DNA from: Ogataea parapolymorpha DL-1
Taxonomy: Eukaryota; Ascomycota; Pichiomycetes; Pichiales; Pichiaceae
Direction: 5' to 3'
NCBI RefSeq assembly: GCF_000187245.1
Contig: NC_027864.1
Span: forward strand, 1,178,001 to 1,242,000
DNA length: 64,000 nucleotides
Within the stretch, counting starts at the first letter, position 1. Every line of letters begins with the position of its first letter. The notes beneath the pieces are model-generated. The model saw only the letters and a list, made by a program, of their open reading frames with translations, was not told the DNA's origin and ran no database searches. Below are positions 36,357 through 45,307 of this stretch, piece after piece. The translations under genes were made by a program, and so were the position numbers.

Positions 36357-37007
36357 TTACACCAGCACGCTCTTCTTCTTCCTCTTCTTCTCGTTCTTGT
36401 CGGAGAACTTTCGCCAATTCGTCACTCTTTCGTCTCGTTTGCTCTCCCACGTGTCGCGGAGCCGCTTCTCCTCCTGGCGCTGCTCCAATTCGGCGTCTCT
36501 TTCCTTCCGCTTCTTCAATTCCTCGTTCTGCTGCTTTTTCAGCTCCACTCGCCGTATAAATTCCTCCTCGATCAGCAATTCGCGCACCTTCGCCCTCCAG
36601 GACTCCAGAAACTCGGCTGTCGTCAGCCGCTCATCATCAATACTCCAGCCGTTCTCCTTGATCAGCACCTTGCGCGCATCGGTCCACATCTGGTCTAGGC
36701 GTTTGCGCTCCTTGTCGTCCTGGAGCGCGTTCGACGCCTTCTTGAGCAGATCAAACGCTTCCACAGCGCGTAGATGGCTCGTCTTGTCCGGATGGATCAG
36801 TAGCGACTTTTTGCGGTATAGCCTAGAGACATCAGCGACGGAAATGCCCGGCTGCACCCCTAGCACGGAGTAGTGATCCAGCTTGCATTGGCGCAAAATG
36901 CGGTCTATTTCCTTATCCTGGCGGTTAGTGGTGGTCGATAGCAACATACGTACTCTTGCTAGCTCGGTTTCCTCGCGCTTGAGCTCGCGCTCGATATCAG
37001 TGCTCAT
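36357..37007 (-). CDS. J-domain splicing-associated protein (DNAJC8/Spf31-like), with predicted in-frame intron
   Basis: Start ATG at 37007 (MSTDIERELKREE). The unspliced frame is 216 aa; removing a 36-nt intron at 36918-36953 gives 204 aa. J domain: LDHYSVLGVQPG, SRLYRKKSLLIHPDKTS with HPD, then FDLLKKASNALQD. A long charged helix follows, and the C-terminal block DTWESKRDERVTNWRKFSDK matches the human DNAJC8 tail (EESRDGRVDSWRNF). DNAJC8 and S. pombe Spf31 are spliceosome-associated. The segment VRMLLSTTTNRQ, which the intron would remove, is not part of the conserved sequence. Confidence 0.85.
   Translation of the reverse strand: MSTDIERELKREETELARVRMLLSTTTNRQDKEIDRILRQCKLDHYSVLGVQPGISVADVSRLYRKKSLLIHPDKTSHLRAVEAFDLLKKASNALQDDKERKRLDQMWTDARKVLIKENGWSIDDERLTTAEFLESWRAKVRELLIEEEFIRRVELKKQQNEELKKRKERDAELEQRQEEKRLRDTWESKRDERVTNWRKFSDKNEKKRKKKSVLV
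36918..36953 (-). other. Predicted 36-nt in-frame intron of the J-domain gene
   Basis: On the minus strand: donor GTACGT at 36953 (overlapping GTATGT 4 nt later), branch CACTAAC, and acceptor CGCCAG ending at 36918. The signals match those of the five other introns in the window. The length is a multiple of three and contains no stop, so both spliced and retained RNAs stay in frame. Confidence 0.7.
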
Positions 37008-37328
37008 TTCTGTATCAAAGTATATTTTTTTGTATTTTCTCTTACCCGGCCTGGTCACATGAAAAAAACACATGCCGGCCCATGTGCTACCAAATTGTTG
37101 GTGTAGAAGCACAATTGCAGCCACACTATGCAGGCCACCTGTCTATTGTCTCAGGCCACTCATCTCCAACGTCGCTGCAATGTATGGGTAGAATGGCGGA
37201 AACACGTACACACCCGTCCACCAGGACTTTCCGAATCGGGAAGGAAAAATTTTTCATTTGTTGGACAATAAATACCAATATATAAAACCCACATTCCTCG
37301 TATAATAATCAACTCATATTAATTGAAA
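37008..37328. promoter_or_regulatory. MET6 promoter with clustered E-boxes and TATA
   Basis: 321 bp shared with the divergent J-protein gene. Three CACATG-type E-boxes, candidate Cbf1/Met4 sites, lie within 32 bp: TCACATG 37055-37061, ACACATG 37068-37074, and CATGTG 37081-37086. GCCACAC at 37120-37126 resembles the core of a Met31/32 site. TATATAAA lies at 37279-37286, 43 bp before the MET6 ATG. Assignment follows known sulfur-regulon motifs in S. cerevisiae. Confidence 0.55.
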
Positions 37329-39626
37329 ATGGTTGAGTCTAGCGTTTTGGGATTCCCAAGAATCGGAGCTTTCAGAGAGCTCAAGAAGAACACTGAGGCC
37401 TACTGGGCAGGCAAGATCGGTGCTGATCAACTTCTTGCTGTTGGTAAGGAGATCAGAGAAAAGAACTGGAAGTTGCAGAAGGAAGCTGGTGTTGACATCA
37501 TTCCTTCCAACGACTTCTCTTTCTACGACCAGGTTCTGGATCTGTCTGTCTTGTTCAATGTGATCCCAGAAAGATACACCAAGTTCGATCTTCCTCAATT
37601 GGACGTCTTGTTCGCCATGGGTAGAGGTCTGCAGAGAAAGGCCACCGAGACTACCAAGGCTGTCGATGTGACCGCTTTGGAGATGGTCAAGTGGTTCGAC
37701 TCCAACTACCACTATGTCAGACCAACCTTCTCCCACTCCACCGAGTTCAAGTTGAATGGCCAGAAGCCAGTTGACGAGTACCTGGAGGCCAAGGCTCTTG
37801 GCATTGAGACCAGACCTGTTCTTGTTGGTCCTGTTTCCTACCTGTACTTGGGTAAGCCAGACAAGGACTCGCTCGACTTGAAGCCAATCTCTCTGCTCGA
37901 GAAGATCCTGCCAGTCTACACCGAGATCTTGAAGAAGCTTGCTGAGGCAGGCGCCAAGGAGGTCCAGATCGACGAGCCAACCCTCGTTTTGGACTTGCCA
38001 GAAGAGGTCCAAGCCGCTTTCAAGACCGCCTACGAGACTTTGGCCAAGGCTGAAGGTCTTCCAAAGCTGATCTTGACCACCTATTTCGGTGACGTCAGAC
38101 CAAACCTGTCTGCTATCAAGGGCCTGCCAGTTGCTGGTTTCCATTTCGACTTTGTCAGATGCCCAGAGCAGTTGGACGATGCTCTTGCTCTCATTTCCGA
38201 CAAACAAACTCTGTCTGTTGGTATTGTTGACGGAAGAAACATCTGGAAGAACGACTATGCTCAATCTATTGAGTTCGTCAAGAAGGCCATCGAGAAGCTG
38301 GGCGCTGACAACGTTGTCGTGTCTACCTCCTCTTCTCTGCTGCACACTCCAGTGGATCTGGAGAACGAGAAGAAGCTCGACGCCGAGATCAAGAACTGGT
38401 TCTCTTTCGCTACCCAAAAGTTGGCCGAGGTTGTCACCATCGCCAAGGCTGTTTCTGGTGAAGACGTTTCCGCCGCTCTGGAGGCTAATGCTGCTGCCAT
38501 CAAGAGCAGAAAGGAATCTGACTTGACCAACGACGAGGCCGTCAAGGCCAGATTGGCCAAGATCGACAAGTCCCTGTCCACCAGAAAGTCTCCATTCCCA
38601 GAGAGACTTGCCCAACAGAAGGCCAAGTACAACTTGCCTCTGTTCCCAACCACAACCATCGGTTCTTTCCCACAGACCAAGGACATTAGAATTAATAGAA
38701 ACAAGTTCGTCAAGGGTGAGATCACTGCTGAGCAGTACGAGCAATTCATCAACTCCGAGATCGAGAAGGTCGTCAGATTCCAAGAGGAGGTTGGACTTGA
38801 TGTTCTCGTCCATGGTGAGCCAGAGAGAAACGATATGGTTCAATACTTTGGTGAGCAATTGAAGGGTTACGCTTTCACCACCAACGGTTGGGTGCAATCC
38901 TACGGTTCCAGATACGTCAGACCACCTATTATTGTGGGAGATGTGTCTAGACCAAAGGCTATGTCCGTCAAAGAAAGTGTCTACGCTCAATCTTTGACCA
39001 AAAAGCCAATGAAGGGTATGTTGACCGGTCCAGTCACCTGTCTGAGATGGTCTTTCCCAAGAAACGATGTTTCCCAAAAGGTGCAATCTCTGCAACTGTC
39101 TCTTGCTCTGAGAGACGAGGTCAACGACTTGGAAGCCGCTGGTGTTACCGTCATCCAGGTCGACGAGCCAGCCATCAGAGAGGGACTGCCATTGAGAGCC
39201 GGTAAGGAGAGATCCGACTACCTGGAGTGGGCTGCTGAGTCTTTCAGAGTCGCCACCTCTGGTGTCAGAGACGACACTCAAATCCACTCTCACTTCTGCT
39301 ACTCCGACCTTGACCCTAACCACATCAAAGCCTTGGACGCCGACGTTGTCTCCATTGAGTTCTCCAAGAAGGACGATCCTAAGTACATCCAGGAGTTCTC
39401 CAACTATCCAAACCACATTGGTCTTGGATTGTTCGACATCCACTCGCCAAGAATTCCATCCAAGGAGGAGTTCGTGGCCAGAATTGGTGAGATCATGAAG
39501 GTGTACCCAGCCGACAAGTTCTGGGTTAACCCAGACTGTGGTTTGAAGACCAGAGGATGGGAAGAGACCAGAGCTTCTTTGACCAACATGGTGGAGGCCG
39601 CTAAGGTCTTTAGAGAAAAGTACTAA
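37329..39626 (+). CDS. MET6: Cobalamin-independent methionine synthase
   Basis: 765 aa from the ATG at 37329 (MVESSVLGFPRIGAFREL). Transfers the methyl group of 5-methyl-THF-polyglutamate to homocysteine in the cytosol. Two MetE barrels are present. Zinc/homocysteine ligands are seen in HSHFCYSD (about 655-657) and in NPDCGLKTR (Cys about 737). Other blocks include GPVTCLRWSF and VDEPAIREGLPLR. Length is standard. Codon bias is strong, explaining a 709-codon antisense frame that is not a gene. Confidence 0.98.
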   Translation: MVESSVLGFPRIGAFRELKKNTEAYWAGKIGADQLLAVGKEIREKNWKLQKEAGVDIIPSNDFSFYDQVLDLSVLFNVIPERYTKFDLPQLDVLFAMGRGLQRKATETTKAVDVTALEMVKWFDSNYHYVRPTFSHSTEFKLNGQKPVDEYLEAKALGIETRPVLVGPVSYLYLGKPDKDSLDLKPISLLEKILPVYTEILKKLAEAGAKEVQIDEPTLVLDLPEEVQAAFKTAYETLAKAEGLPKLILTTYFGDVRPNLSAIKGLPVAGFHFDFVRCPEQLDDALALISDKQTLSVGIVDGRNIWKNDYAQSIEFVKKAIEKLGADNVVVSTSSSLLHTPVDLENEKKLDAEIKNWFSFATQKLAEVVTIAKAVSGEDVSAALEANAAAIKSRKESDLTNDEAVKARLAKIDKSLSTRKSPFPERLAQQKAKYNLPLFPTTTIGSFPQTKDIRINRNKFVKGEITAEQYEQFINSEIEKVVRFQEEVGLDVLVHGEPERNDMVQYFGEQLKGYAFTTNGWVQSYGSRYVRPPIIVGDVSRPKAMSVKESVYAQSLTKKPMKGMLTGPVTCLRWSFPRNDVSQKVQSLQLSLALRDEVNDLEAAGVTVIQVDEPAIREGLPLRAGKERSDYLEWAAESFRVATSGVRDDTQIHSHFCYSDLDPNHIKALDADVVSIEFSKKDDPKYIQEFSNYPNHIGLGLFDIHSPRIPSKEEFVARIGEIMKVYPADKFWVNPDCGLKTRGWEETRASLTNMVEAAKVFREKY

Positions 39627-39835
39627 GTCTGCTGGCTTAGGAGTCTGCTGCTACCGCATACATTTATTCAACATCAATGTTTGATGAGCACCTAATGATT
39701 ATGACTTCATATCTTTATTTGTACACTGGTTTTAGTTAGTTTGGTATAAATGGGATTTCAACATCGATTGTTTTAGAAACGAAAAATCAGTAAAAATAAA
39801 TAATTTTTGTAACCTTATTTAATTTGTGGCAAAAA

Positions 39836-40907
39836 ATGTCGGAGGGCCAATTCGTGGATAAGTTTAGAGAGCTCACTGGTGCTCCAGAAACTGTTGCCAG
39901 ACACTTTCTGTCTCAAAACAACAATGACCTAGAGGTAAGTGGGAAGTTCACTATTCTACAGGGCTAACAATCAGGAATCAATCAACCAGTACTATCTTCA
40001 TGCCACCTCGGAACCAGAGCCTAAACGGGACCCAGGGTCGCAGATTAAATCATTTTCGGATATAAAGACCCAAGACGAGGACGACGAGGACACCAATTTG
40101 TTCACCGGCGGAGAGAAATCGGGGCTGGAAGTGGAAAACCCTGATAAGAACCCCTTGGGTCTTGTGGAACAATTGATCAAGAAGGCCGAGCGAGAGGGAA
40201 GCGAACCAGACCGTAGGCGCCCAATTGAGTCCAAGAAGAGCAAATTCGTGGGAACAGGATACAAACTCGGATCGGTGGATAAGGCAGTCGAGTCACAGGT
40301 CATTGAGGATGCCAAGCAAAAAGGCTATAGAGTGCCTGAAAAGGTTACTAGAACCATCACTTTCTGGAAGGAAGGATTCCAGGTCGGCGACGGCAAGCTT
40401 TACAGGTACGACGACCCCGAAAACGCTGATTATTTAAGACAATTGAACTCTGGACGTGCTCCATTGAGTCTTTTGAACGTGGAAATGTTTCAGGATGTTG
40501 ACGTCACCGTGATTAAGAAGATGGACGAATCGTACACCCCGCCGAAGCCAAAGCAAGGCGGGTTTACTGGCCGCGGCCAGCGTCTGGGTTCTCCTGTTCC
40601 TGGCGAGCGGATACCGGAACCAGTCATTGCAGAAACGGTCCAGAAGAAGGAGGAGCCTCCTGTGGAGGATATTGGATCTGGAGATGCCAAGGTGCAGATC
40701 AGAATGGCGGATGGAACACGTTTGATCCACATGTTCGATTCTAACGACAGTGTCAGTGCTGTTTTCGACTTTGTGAGCTCCCACACGGAATCCTCGCGAG
40801 AATGGAATCTGGCCTTTGCCTTCCCAATGAAGGTCATTGAACAGGACTCGAAAACGATCAAGGAAGCTGGACTGATCAACTCTGTTGTGGTGCAAAGATG
40901 GAAGTAG
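39836..40907 (+). CDS. SHP1: Cdc48 cofactor Shp1/p47 (UBA-SEP-UBX), spliced
   Basis: Exon 1 (39836-39934, 33 codons, MSEGQFVDKFRELTGAPETV) joins exon 2 (39975-40907) across a 40-nt intron to give 343 aa. Order: UBA domain (residues 1-45, interrupted by the intron), acidic linker, SEP domain (TRTITFWKEGFQVGDGKLYR near 145-205) and C-terminal UBX domain (VQIRMADGTRLIHMFDSNDSV onward). Shp1 recruits Cdc48/p97 to ubiquitinated substrates, and acts in membrane fusion, autophagy and Glc7 regulation. Exon 2 alone lacks a proper start and a complete UBA. Confidence 0.95.
39935..39974 (+). other. Intron of SHP1 (40 nt)
   Basis: Donor GTAAGT at 39935, branch GGCTAAC at 39962-39968, acceptor AATCAG ending at 39974. 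Phase 0 between NNDLE and ESINQYY, restoring the third UBA helix. A CAG at 39959-39961 lies upstream of the branch and is not used in this model. Confidence 0.85.
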
Positions 40908-40994
40908 TCGTGATATATATATAGCACAGCCCGAAGACGTGGAAAAAATTTGTAAAATTAGTCAACAAGATTGAAAAAAAACCGGCCTTGCACA

Positions 40995-42548
40995 ATGATC
41001 AGCCAGTCTGTTGTCCAGCCGTCATTTGACGATTTATATGCCATCATAGAGGCGGACAGAGCGCAATATGCTGCCGCTGAGCGGCCGAACATGTATCCGG
41101 TTCACTCATATTTTTCGGCCGAGTATTTGACTCCCCATCTCGCTTATTTGAAGTTGACTCGTCCTGGGGACAAAAATGCGGAGCGGAGTCCCTCGTTTTT
41201 GTTTGAAAGTGCAAAGAACGGTGATCAAATTGACCGCTACTCGTTTATGGGCACCAAACCACGCAAGATCATTACCACGGGGCCGTTGCACGGAAAGGAA
41301 GCGGATCCACTTATATTTCTGGAGCAGGAACTCAAAAACATTCGTCAGGCGCAGCTTCCTGGCGTGCCGAAGCTAAGTGGGGGAGCGATTGGCTATGTCT
41401 CATACGACTGCATCAAGTATTTCGAGCCTAGAACCAAGCGAGACCTGAAAGACGTTTTGGAGCTTCCAGAGGCCGCGTTGATGCTGTTTGACTCGATCGT
41501 CGCATTCGACAACGTTTTCCAGCGATTCCAGGTCATCAGCAATGTGACGATCAGTGACAACGACACCAAGGAAGATATTGAGAGAAAACACGCTCAGGCC
41601 GTTGAGCAGATCCAGAAGATCAAGCAGGTGGTCATGGCTCCTGAAGACCCGTTGATCTATCCGGAGCAGCCAAAAATAGTGGAAAATCAGACTTTCACGT
41701 CCAACATCGGCCAAAGCGGCTACGAAGGGTTTGTGACGAAGCTGAAGGAGCACATTTTGAAAGGAGACATCATTCAGGCAGTTCCATCGCAGAGAGTCGC
41801 CCGTCCTACGTCTCTGCACCCATTCAATATCTACAGACATTTGAGAACGGTGAATCCGTCTCCATACATGTTTTACATCGACTACCTCGATTTCCAGATT
41901 GTTGGAGCGTCGCCGGAGCTGCTGGTCAAGAGCGACAACAAGGACCGCGTGGTGACACATCCTATTGCTGGAACCATTCGCAGGGGCAAGACGAGAGAGG
42001 AGGACGACGAGCTGGCTCATATTCTGAAATCGTCGCTCAAAGACCGCGCAGAGCACGTGATGCTGGTCGATCTGGCTAGAAACGACGTCAACAGAGTGTG
42101 CCAGCCGCAGTCAACAAACGTTGACCGTCTGCTGAGCGTGGAGAGGTTCTCGCATGTGATGCATCTTGTCTCGCAGGTGAGCGGCACTTTGAGAAGTGAC
42201 AAGACCAGGTTCGACGCGTTCCGGTCAATTTTCCCAGCCGGCACGGTCTCCGGAGCTCCCAAGGTGCGTGCAATGGAGCTGATCGGAGAACTTGAGCGGG
42301 AAAAGCGTGGAGTGTATGCCGGAGCCGTTGGCCATTGGTCGTACGACGGAAAGACCATGGACACGTGCATTGCTCTGCGGACAATGGTGGTGAAGAACGG
42401 CGTGGCGTATCTACAGGCCGGCGGGGGTATCGTGTACGATTCGGACCCCTACGAGGAGTACATCGAGACGATGAACAAGATGATGGCCAACAACAACACA
42501 ATTGTGGAGGCGGAGCGGTTATGGGCCGAAAAAGTGGGGAGCATATAA
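40995..42548 (+). CDS. TRP2: Anthranilate synthase component I
   Basis: 517 aa from the ATG at 40995 (MISQSVVQPSF). Converts chorismate plus glutamine-derived ammonia to anthranilate with Trp3. The feedback-binding LLES-type element appears as PSFLFESAKNGDQIDRYSFMG. Catalytic chorismate-binding blocks are GTIRRGKTREEDDELAHILK, VMLVDLARNDVNRV and FPAGTVSGAPKVRAMELI. Length is normal. Confidence 0.97.
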   Translation: MISQSVVQPSFDDLYAIIEADRAQYAAAERPNMYPVHSYFSAEYLTPHLAYLKLTRPGDKNAERSPSFLFESAKNGDQIDRYSFMGTKPRKIITTGPLHGKEADPLIFLEQELKNIRQAQLPGVPKLSGGAIGYVSYDCIKYFEPRTKRDLKDVLELPEAALMLFDSIVAFDNVFQRFQVISNVTISDNDTKEDIERKHAQAVEQIQKIKQVVMAPEDPLIYPEQPKIVENQTFTSNIGQSGYEGFVTKLKEHILKGDIIQAVPSQRVARPTSLHPFNIYRHLRTVNPSPYMFYIDYLDFQIVGASPELLVKSDNKDRVVTHPIAGTIRRGKTREEDDELAHILKSSLKDRAEHVMLVDLARNDVNRVCQPQSTNVDRLLSVERFSHVMHLVSQVSGTLRSDKTRFDAFRSIFPAGTVSGAPKVRAMELIGELEREKRGVYAGAVGHWSYDGKTMDTCIALRTMVVKNGVAYLQAGGGIVYDSDPYEEYIETMNKMMANNNTIVEAERLWAEKVGSI

Positions 42549-42572
42549 ATGAAACGGAAGTGAAATAAGTGT

Positions 42573-42610
42573 AAAATAAAATAAAATAAGATGAAATAAA
42601 ATAAAATAAA
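42573..42610. repeat. AT-rich pentanucleotide-type tandem repeat
   Basis: Repeated AAAAT units (two blocks of three to four, separated by GATGA) just downstream of TRP2. Simple-sequence tract, likely part of the TRP2 3' UTR/terminator region and the promoter of the next small gene. Confidence 0.7.
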
Positions 42611-42628
42611 CTTTTTTACTAATTTTGG

Positions 42629-42941
42629 ATGAGCCTGGAAGAGGTAGGTGTCCAGATCCTGCGCATACTAACTCCAGATCGACCTCGATCTCGCCGATCT
42701 TGAACTTTTGCGACAGCGGCACGAGTTTCTGGCCAGCAAGACGGACCAGAAATACCAAAATCAGCTGGAAGTGACAAACTCCAATATTAACGAGCTGGTC
42801 TCCAAGCTCGAAGCGCACAAAGACAGTATGACACGCGAGCAGCGACGACGGTTCCATGGGGCTATGCAGAGCAGTGCAGACAAAATTACAGATCTACAAG
42901 AGTCTAAAGAGCGCGGTTCGTCTTGCTGTATTATAGTATAA
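42629..42941 (+). CDS. Small coiled-coil protein with C-terminal CaaX box, spliced (92 aa)
   Basis: Exon 1 (42629-42643, MSLEE) joins exon 2 (42678-42941) across a 34-nt intron. The protein is almost wholly helical and charged (IDLDLADLELLRQRHEFLASK, NSNINELVSKLEAHKDS) and ends SSCCIIV. The last four residues CIIV fit a CaaX prenylation signal, and the cysteine before it could be palmitoylated. There is no Trp-Gly-x-Pro-type Ggamma motif, so I do not call it Ste18. A membrane-tethered adaptor is the simplest guess. Its stop codon directly abuts the stop of the convergent permease. Confidence 0.65.
42644..42677 (+). other. Intron of the CaaX-protein gene (34 nt)
   Basis: Donor GTAGGT at 42644 (same as SHM1), branch ATACTAAC at 42665-42672, acceptor TCCAG ending at 42677. 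Phase 0. It supplies the only nearby ATG to the exon 2 frame. Confidence 0.75.
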
Positions 42942-44522
42942 CTAGATTGGCGACTTGCAACTGAAACTTTCGGCCGACGTATTCGCAAAAACATACACCA
43001 TGTATCCAATGGACCCCGCAATCCCCATGACGGCAAAGACGCTTGCCAGGAAGAGAATTGATAGAAAGACGCCAGAATGGCGCTTATGAGCTCTGATTCC
43101 CGCCTTAATGTATTTTTTCGGTTTATGTTCGTACCCTTCGGTCTTCATAGCAACTGCATCATAGCAAATTATGTTTTCGGCGTTGGTTTTCACACAGAGT
43201 GCCCACACATTGAAGAGGTACGGGAACATGTATGTGAGTGGGATCATCGTCAGCGCAGACGTGAACGCTGCTACAGCCATCACGTTTGGAACACCTGCAC
43301 TTATCAGGAATATGACGACCCAGACCAGACACACTGTAGCCGACCAGAGCAGCGTGCCACGGACCGAGTTGAACCGGAGGTTTTTGAATATGTCCGGGAG
43401 GTAGTTTTTGTAGAACACTTTGGCCGACAGATGGCCGTAGAAGGTGGCCTGGACAAAACCGGTGATGAATGTGACAAATCCAAAGCCGCGCAGAGCTGCA
43501 ATGTTCGCGATGCCTAGCGCGGCCGGTGAGTTCGAAAACTGGCCCTGTCTCGCGTACACAAAGTTTCCGTATAGCAAATACGTCGCCAGGATGCATACCT
43601 GAGCCAGCAGCATGCTCTTCCAAAAATCCCATGGCCTTCTCATTTCAGCTAGAATTTCCGGGAAAACGAGCAACCCTGCAAAAACGTACGAGAGACTCGT
43701 CACGGAGACGAGTCGCGACACAAAATCTTGCGGAGCCACAGCGTAGCTGTGGACCTCGCCGCGGTCCAAGCCCAGAACGGCCTTTGCGTTGTCCCAGTTG
43801 GGCTCCTTGAAAAAACCCAGTTGCGCAAACAGACATACATAATTAATAATGGATATCCACACGCATAAGTTGCCTAGCTGTTTGAGCTGCTTCAGATGGC
43901 CGATTATTGCCTGGACACCACAAAGAAGCACAACTAGTCCGCAGAAACACACGCGTTGGTCCCGCATAATTTCCAGTCCCTCCACCGCTCCAATGATGAT
44001 GGTAGCAGAGGTCAATATCATAGCCACAACCTGTAAAAAAACTATTAGGTGTCTCCATGTCTTCCCGCCAAGCAGCTCGGCGATGTCCGCAAACGTGCGT
44101 ATAGGATACTCAGGAGAGTCGAAGAGTATGAACAGCCACCATACCAGTCCGCCTGCCACCAGTGCAAAGCCGAAAAATACAAATAGCATGATGTTTCCTG
44201 GAACGTACCCTAAATACGACATGCTCTGGGGAACCAACATGGCTCCCATAATTTCTGTCGTGAGAAGCCCGGCACACGCTAGCCAGTGCGAGTTGCGCTC
44301 AGCAAGACTGTCGTCCTTCCAGGTCGTGTATTCACTAGCGGGTTCGAGAGACTGGATCTTCAGGGTGCGGTAGATCCACTGGTTCCACCATCGTAGATGA
44401 GCCTCATTTTTCACCTCCTCATACTGTTTCTCTATGAATCTCTGCGCGTAGAAGAGCCTCGTAACTAACGGGACAGCCGCAGGCTCGACGGTCTGCGCAG
44501 ATACATTGACTTCTGTTTTCAT
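42942..44522 (-). CDS. Amino-acid permease of the AAAP family, copy 1 (MTR-like)
   Basis: 526 aa from the ATG at 44522 (MKTEVNVSAQ). About eleven membrane spans. The first conserved block (HWLACAGLLTTEIMGAMLVPQSMSYLGYVPG) and the later RRPWDFWKSMLLAQ, GQFSNSPAALG and FTSALTMIPLTYMFPYLF place it with fungal AAAP transporters like Neurospora MTR, which import neutral and aromatic amino acids. A second copy (54552-56159) shares these blocks nearly word for word. It is divergent from the aminotransferase across a 785-bp region with GATA sites, which hints at nitrogen control. Confidence 0.88.
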   Translation of the reverse strand: MKTEVNVSAQTVEPAAVPLVTRLFYAQRFIEKQYEEVKNEAHLRWWNQWIYRTLKIQSLEPASEYTTWKDDSLAERNSHWLACAGLLTTEIMGAMLVPQSMSYLGYVPGNIMLFVFFGFALVAGGLVWWLFILFDSPEYPIRTFADIAELLGGKTWRHLIVFLQVVAMILTSATIIIGAVEGLEIMRDQRVCFCGLVVLLCGVQAIIGHLKQLKQLGNLCVWISIINYVCLFAQLGFFKEPNWDNAKAVLGLDRGEVHSYAVAPQDFVSRLVSVTSLSYVFAGLLVFPEILAEMRRPWDFWKSMLLAQVCILATYLLYGNFVYARQGQFSNSPAALGIANIAALRGFGFVTFITGFVQATFYGHLSAKVFYKNYLPDIFKNLRFNSVRGTLLWSATVCLVWVVIFLISAGVPNVMAVAAFTSALTMIPLTYMFPYLFNVWALCVKTNAENIICYDAVAMKTEGYEHKPKKYIKAGIRAHKRHSGVFLSILFLASVFAVMGIAGSIGYMVYVFANTSAESFSCKSPI

Positions 44523-45307
44523 GAAAATAATATTCTTGGCTGCAAAGACAAAAACAAATCGCAGAAGCGGCAGACTTTCTGTCACACACGAGGAATATTT
44601 CAAACGGCCACGCAGAGAGATTGTGCGTGGATGAGTGATGAGCAAAATACACACTTTTTCCTTGAGGAAACAGTACCAGCAGGTCGTCTGCCGTGGCACC
44701 CTAAGCCTTGTCTGGCTGTACCACGGGTACCGGATAGATGCAAGGCGCGATAAGAGATAAAGGTGTCACGTGACGTGAGATCACATGACACAAAGCTCAA
44801 ATTCCTATTTTATCACGAGCACGAGATGGAGACCACATGAAAGCACAGCTGGTTTGCTGAGACATTGGCGGGGTACTGTTTTTACTTGTTTCATGTTTTC
44901 GATAAGCACCACCAAGGCAGCAACTCCTGCCTACCCCAGAACAAAATAGGTATCCTGCCGCGGTTGTAGAAACTGCCTAATCTGGATCCGGAACCTGTAA
45001 CAGATTGGCAATGATCGCAATATATTTTTTTGTTCGGGAATCATTCGCGACAGATAAGATTGGGGGATCTGTTGGTCGTCTCGTAGAAGTCTTGGAGCGG
45101 TGTAACAGGCTCTTACTGAGCAGGGTATGAGTGGTGAGTAACTTGCAAGGCCCTGCTCTGGTAACTCCCAAGGCGAGGAAAGGTTCTACCGGATCAACCT
45201 GCAAAAAAATCAATTTTTTGATCAAGTATGCAAGGATAACGGTTGCTGGCCTAATTTGGCGATCGCAACAGTATAAAAAGGCCAATGGATCCAGGCTGGA
45301 TCTAATC
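44523..45307. promoter_or_regulatory. Divergent permease / aminotransferase regulatory region
   Basis: 785 bp without a credible gene. GATAAG occurs at 44749-44754 with GATAAA directly after it (44756-44761), and again at 44901-44906 and 45053-45058. CACGTG lies at 44767-44772, a GGGGG run at 45062-45066, and TATAAAAA at 45272-45279, 36 bp before the aminotransferase ATG. GATAAG is the core of fungal GATA factors (Gln3/Gat1/AreA type), so nitrogen-catabolite control is plausible. Confidence 0.55.

Noticed and set aside
37314..39443. 709-codon open frame antisense to MET6
   Set aside because: Arises from the biased codon use of MET6; the sense frame is an unmistakable methionine synthase and the antisense protein matches no family.
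42629..42941. Reading the small CaaX protein as the G-protein gamma subunit Ste18
   Set aside because: It ends in CCaaX-type residues like Ste18, but lacks the internal tryptophan/proline motif of fungal gamma subunits and is purely coiled coil.
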